Of a stretch of 64,000 bases of DNA, positions 61,878 to 64,000 are shown piece by piece; position 1 is the stretch's first letter, and each line of letters starts with the position of its first letter. A program made the translations under genes and the position numbers. The stretch comes from an uncultured Lachnospiraceae bacterium (GTDB taxonomy: Bacteria; Bacillota; Clostridia; Lachnospirales; Lachnospiraceae), in NCBI GenBank assembly GCA_947164865.1, contig CAMUYA010000013.1, positions 21,959 through 85,958 of the forward strand, written 5' to 3'. The notes under the pieces were generated by a model. The model saw only the letters and a list, made by a program, of their open reading frames with translations, was not told where the DNA came from and searched no databases.

Positions 61878-63134
61878 TTATATCCTGGCCAGATCGGTTG
61901 AAGGCTGGTTTCCGCTCCTTTGATAATCTGCAAAGTAAGCAGATAAACCGTAGCTTTCTCTTATCTCGTTTATCCCCTTGGCCATTCTGATGTAATAATC
62001 CAAAGAGGGGGATTTCTGATTTTTGAAGATCGTATTTTCTCCGACTCTCCACACGAAATCAAGAACGATGACACCATGTTTTGCCAGTTCCTCCGTTTCC
62101 CTCAGATTAGCCGCTATAGCTTCATCTTCCGTCCTGAACCCTTTCGGCGTTGCCAGCTCTGTTCCGAGCACTGCATCCGTGCTCACATGGCCTTTTCCAA
62201 ACACATCAACCGCATCGTAAAGCCTTTTCTTCCATCCGTCATAGCCGATCACCTTAGCTTTTCCCGGGCATATCCATTCGAATTTTTCTTTATCCAGGAC
62301 CTCTATATCAGAGGTGTAATAGGTTACTCCGCCTTCGTCCCTAAGGCGCTCCAGCTGTCTTACATTCATCGCTGTAGTGTTTATCGTCGCCTTGAGACCG
62401 TTTTCCTTAAACAGTGTTTTTATTCTGCTGAAGGTGGCAAGGTAAACTTCCAGTTCTTCATCAAGAAGCTCTTTCCCTCCGAGCAGTGATCCCTGCGTTG
62501 CTCTGAACTGAAGGTATCTTCCTCTTTGTTTAAGTGCTTCCCTGAGCGTCTCATATACATCTTCAGGATCTACTCTGAGGTTATGACCGCACTTCTTTTC
62601 GTTCATTCCGTACACCCCTATTCCGCAGTATTTACATCCGCCTCCCGGGATGTCCCAGAACTCACAGTACTGATTCAGATCCGCATCTAGTCTGTGGCCT
62701 CTTGCATTTAACACCTTCCACATCGGTGTTCCCTTGGATGTGAATTTGTCGTAATAATCAGGTTTATACCAGAATTCCGCTTCCTCGTAGATTCTTCCCT
62801 GATCGGTAATAACAAGCTTGCCGTCTATATAATCTACAATGTATGGATCTCTGACGACCACATCATCTTCCGTTACACATCCGTTACATACCGCTGTACC
62901 GTCCCGAAGGTAAAGCCCCTCCACCGTAGTGTCATCAGTTTCTCCGGAAAGATGTATTCCTTTTCCGTGATGGATTTCGGGATTAAACTGTTCCTTGGCT
63001 CTTTCAGAAAGAATATATCCTCTTCTGTGAAGATCCGTTTTAAGGATCACAAACCTTGGTATGTCCGGATATTTTTCGAACAGCTTATCAATTGATTCTT
63101 CTTTGCTGCGCCAATCGCTGTATCTTACTTCCAC
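61878..63134 (-). CDS. Radical SAM protein with CX9CX2C cluster motif
   Basis: A 418-residue radical SAM enzyme. The cluster cysteines appear as C157, C167 and C170 in YCEFWDIPGGGCKYCGIG, a CX9CX2C spacing unlike the usual CX3CX2C; Elp3-type proteins have similar spacing. Other features are a CNGC pair (83-86), C182 and a barrel with YLQFRATQGSLLGG and DAVLGTELATPKGF. The GTG start is preferred because GAGGAAAG lies 5 nt upstream; a TTG 24 nt earlier has no site. It heads the organosulfur operon. It may activate a C-H or C-S bond of the substrate. Confidence 0.75.
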   Translation of the reverse strand: MEVRYSDWRSKEESIDKLFEKYPDIPRFVILKTDLHRRGYILSERAKEQFNPEIHHGKGIHLSGETDDTTVEGLYLRDGTAVCNGCVTEDDVVVRDPYIVDYIDGKLVITDQGRIYEEAEFWYKPDYYDKFTSKGTPMWKVLNARGHRLDADLNQYCEFWDIPGGGCKYCGIGVYGMNEKKCGHNLRVDPEDVYETLREALKQRGRYLQFRATQGSLLGGKELLDEELEVYLATFSRIKTLFKENGLKATINTTAMNVRQLERLRDEGGVTYYTSDIEVLDKEKFEWICPGKAKVIGYDGWKKRLYDAVDVFGKGHVSTDAVLGTELATPKGFRTEDEAIAANLRETEELAKHGVIVLDFVWRVGENTIFKNQKSPSLDYYIRMAKGINEIRESYGLSAYFADYQRSGNQPSTDLARI

Positions 63135-63220
63135 GTCTTTCCTCTTCTCTCTGCTCAATTCTGGGTTGGTCTGCTTCTTTGTTTTTCTGAAAGAAAGGTT
63201 AACACACCTGCTTGATATGC

Positions 63221-63236
63221 GCTAATACTGTATAGC
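63221..63236 (-). promoter_or_regulatory. -10 region of the organosulfur operon with GCTATAC element
   Basis: On the minus strand GCTATACAGTATTAGC contains the -10-like TATACA. It shares GCTATAC and a TAGC end with the dyad over the metY -10. A second dyad, GTTATA-N9-TATAAC (63,245-63,265), covers the -35 area. Confidence 0.4.
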
Positions 63237-63244
63237 TATGGTTT

Positions 63245-63265
63245 GTTATAAGTTTTGCGTATAAC
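63245..63265 (-). promoter_or_regulatory. GTTATA-N9-TATAAC dyad, possible LysR-type operator
   Basis: A perfect 6-bp dyad with 9-bp spacer lies about 11 bp upstream of the -10-like element of the organosulfur operon. The T-N11-A core fits LysR-type sites. The -35 hexamer itself is poor, which agrees with an activated promoter. Confidence 0.4.
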
Positions 63266-63305
63266 AAAAAAATATATAAAAAAACGGCACCAGCTTTTTG
63301 ATATG

Positions 63306-63340
63306 TACCCTCTTTACTGTACAAACCAGTAAGGAGGGTA
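63306..63340 (+). promoter_or_regulatory. 14-bp hairpin sequestering the orfA ribosome site
   Basis: TACCCTCTTTACTG (63,306-63,319) and CAGTAAGGAGGGTA (63,327-63,340) pair with one mismatch around a 7-nt loop. The right arm holds the AAGGAGG ribosome site of orfA. Such hairpins in insertion sequences limit transposase translation from outside promoters. Confidence 0.75.
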
Positions 63341-63345
63341 TTTTT

Positions 63346-63909
63346 ATGCGTTATGGTTATGAATACAAAAGAAAGGCAGTTGAATTATTTCGTCAAGGGC
63401 TTTGGCCGGATACTCCGGATGGTACAAGTACAGCGCATTTTCATGATTTGATCAAGAAATGGGTTCAGATTGAAGATTCTTGTGGTCCTGATGCATTAAA
63501 TCACAAATATAGAAATTGGACTCCGGAGGAACGTTATGAATTAGTTGCTCGCGTCTTAGCAGGAGAATCAAATAGGTCTGTTGCTTTTTCAGTAGGGATT
63601 AATGATGGACAACTTTCTAATTGGGTTCGCAAATATAAAATTTATGGTTATAATGGCCTTATATCAAATAAGAAAGGTCGCAAATCAAGGAATCCAGATA
63701 TGAAAAAAGTAGGAACAAGAAAACCACCAAAGCCTAATGAATCTGAATACGAAGAATTAATCAGATTAAGAGCTGAAAATGAATTAATGAGGGCTGAAAT
63801 TGAAGTAATAAAAAAAGAGATCGCCTTGAGAGAAGAAAAGGAAGCTGCGCGACTCAAGGCGAAAAAGCAGCAATCATCAAAGAACTCCGAGAAGAAGGAC
63901 ACCAATTAA
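63346..63909 (+). CDS. IS3-family transposase OrfA
   Basis: A 187-residue IS3/IS150-type OrfA starting MRYGYEYKRKAVELFRQG. It has an N-terminal helix-turn-helix and a second one (YELVARVLAGESNRSVAFSV, then NWVRKYKIYGYNGL), and a C-terminal leucine-zipper-like helix with IRLRAENELMRAEIEVIKKE. ATG 63,346 has AAGGAGGG 6 nt upstream. Base composition is clearly more AT-rich than the neighbouring genes, as expected of an insertion sequence. A run of seven A at 63,810-63,816 fits the -1 frameshift window that joins OrfA and OrfB. Confidence 0.92.
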   Translation: MRYGYEYKRKAVELFRQGLWPDTPDGTSTAHFHDLIKKWVQIEDSCGPDALNHKYRNWTPEERYELVARVLAGESNRSVAFSVGINDGQLSNWVRKYKIYGYNGLISNKKGRKSRNPDMKKVGTRKPPKPNESEYEELIRLRAENELMRAEIEVIKKEIALREEKEAARLKAKKQQSSKNSEKKDTN

Positions 63910-64000
63910 AGTACCTTCTTAAAGCTATGCATTTGTCAAAGTCCACATACTACTTTGAAATAAGCAAAACCGATGTTGTCGCAGAGAGAAATGCCGAATT
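63816..64000 (+). CDS. IS3-family transposase OrfB, partial (cut by window end)
   Basis: The -1 frame after the A7 run reads EKAAIIKELREEGHQLKYLL and then SKSTYYFEISK, the start of IS150-type OrfB. No own start codon is evident before the conserved part, so expression by -1 frameshift is likely. The catalytic DDE domain is beyond the window. Confidence 0.8.

Larger units (their letters stand above)
63268..64000 (+). mobile_element. IS3-family insertion sequence, left part
   Basis: The AT-rich orfA/orfB pair, its frameshift site and its hairpin leader mark an IS3-family element that runs off the right edge. The left end is not fixed: no terminal inverted repeat can be confirmed without the right end. 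It lies upstream of the organosulfur operon promoter. Confidence 0.7.

Noticed and set aside
63861..63870. Second frameshift site GAAAAAG in the IS
   Set aside because: The P-site tRNA could not re-pair well after a -1 slip there; the A7 run at 63,810-63,816 is a better site and keeps the frame.

Overview
The window looks like a chromosomal segment of a Gram-positive anaerobe of the Clostridia, most likely a Lachnospiraceae member. The support is strong AGGAGG-type ribosome sites, lipoprotein and Sec signal peptides of Firmicute type, a DUF624 (YesL-like) protein, an RsbW/STAS partner-switch pair, an anaerobic siroheme sulfite reductase and a thiocarboxylate sulfur carrier. Genus cannot be fixed from sequence alone. 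Nearly all genes lie on the minus strand.

Region 1 (25 to about 39,900, read right to left) is one long locus for a contractile injection system (CIS), a phage-tail-like device. The structural part (1,592-20,695) holds a tube terminator (DUF4255/Pvc16 type), a DUF4280 PAAR-like protein, sheath, tube, a tail-assembly-chaperone-like gene, a second tube-like protein with a repeat tail, a 760-residue candidate tape measure, two CIS_tube paralogues, gpD-like hub, gpV/VgrG-like spike, gp25, two large baseplate-J-type proteins and a gpI-type tail protein. At its 3' end sit an FtsE-like ABC ATPase, a STAS protein and an RsbW-like ATPase. Upstream (20,700-39,043) are accessory genes: two giant paralogous exported proteins, a TolC-like exported coiled-coil protein, a membrane MORN protein, a membrane protein with a degenerate nucleotide-cyclase-like domain and TPR, a tail-anchored protein and a putative fibre/adaptor protein. 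A SARP-type response regulator and, just upstream, a LytS-type histidine kinase flanked by two related small envelope proteins probably control it. There is no capsid, terminase, integrase or lysis gene, and no Afp15-type AAA+ ATPase within the window.

Two features in region 1 deserve most attention. The chaperone-like gene ends in a canonical -1 slippery heptamer followed, 6 nt later, by a potential H-type pseudoknot; the -1 frame has no usable start codon and encodes a DUF6760-like domain. Also, an 18-bp element with two TGTTGCA-type heptamers 11 bp apart occurs before the response regulator and again before the 1243-residue exported protein.

Region 2 (42,343-47,483) has a GNAT acetyltransferase, a translationally coupled three-gene set (triple GNAT-like protein and two multi-pass membrane proteins), a DUF624 membrane protein, and a small protein made of four tandem copies of the FliM N-terminal CheY-binding motif.

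Region 3 (47,514-63,134) concerns iron-type uptake and sulfur assimilation. It holds a FecBCD-like ABC transporter, siroheme-forming dehydrogenase, a JAMM protease, a ThiF/MoeB-like activating enzyme, a ThiS-like carrier ending in GGGC, a TusA-like protein, a siroheme sulfite reductase and a MetY-type O-acetylhomoserine sulfhydrylase. This is the gene set of the thiocarboxylate-dependent homocysteine route known from Wolinella. Beside it is an operon with a radical SAM protein, a flavin split-barrel protein, an amino-acid-type ABC transporter, an enolase-superfamily protein, a DszB-like protein that keeps Cys/His/Arg, and an amidohydrolase. I infer that this operon imports and breaks down an organosulfur compound and feeds sulfite to the reductase.

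The right edge cuts an AT-rich IS3-family element whose orfA ribosome site lies in a long hairpin.
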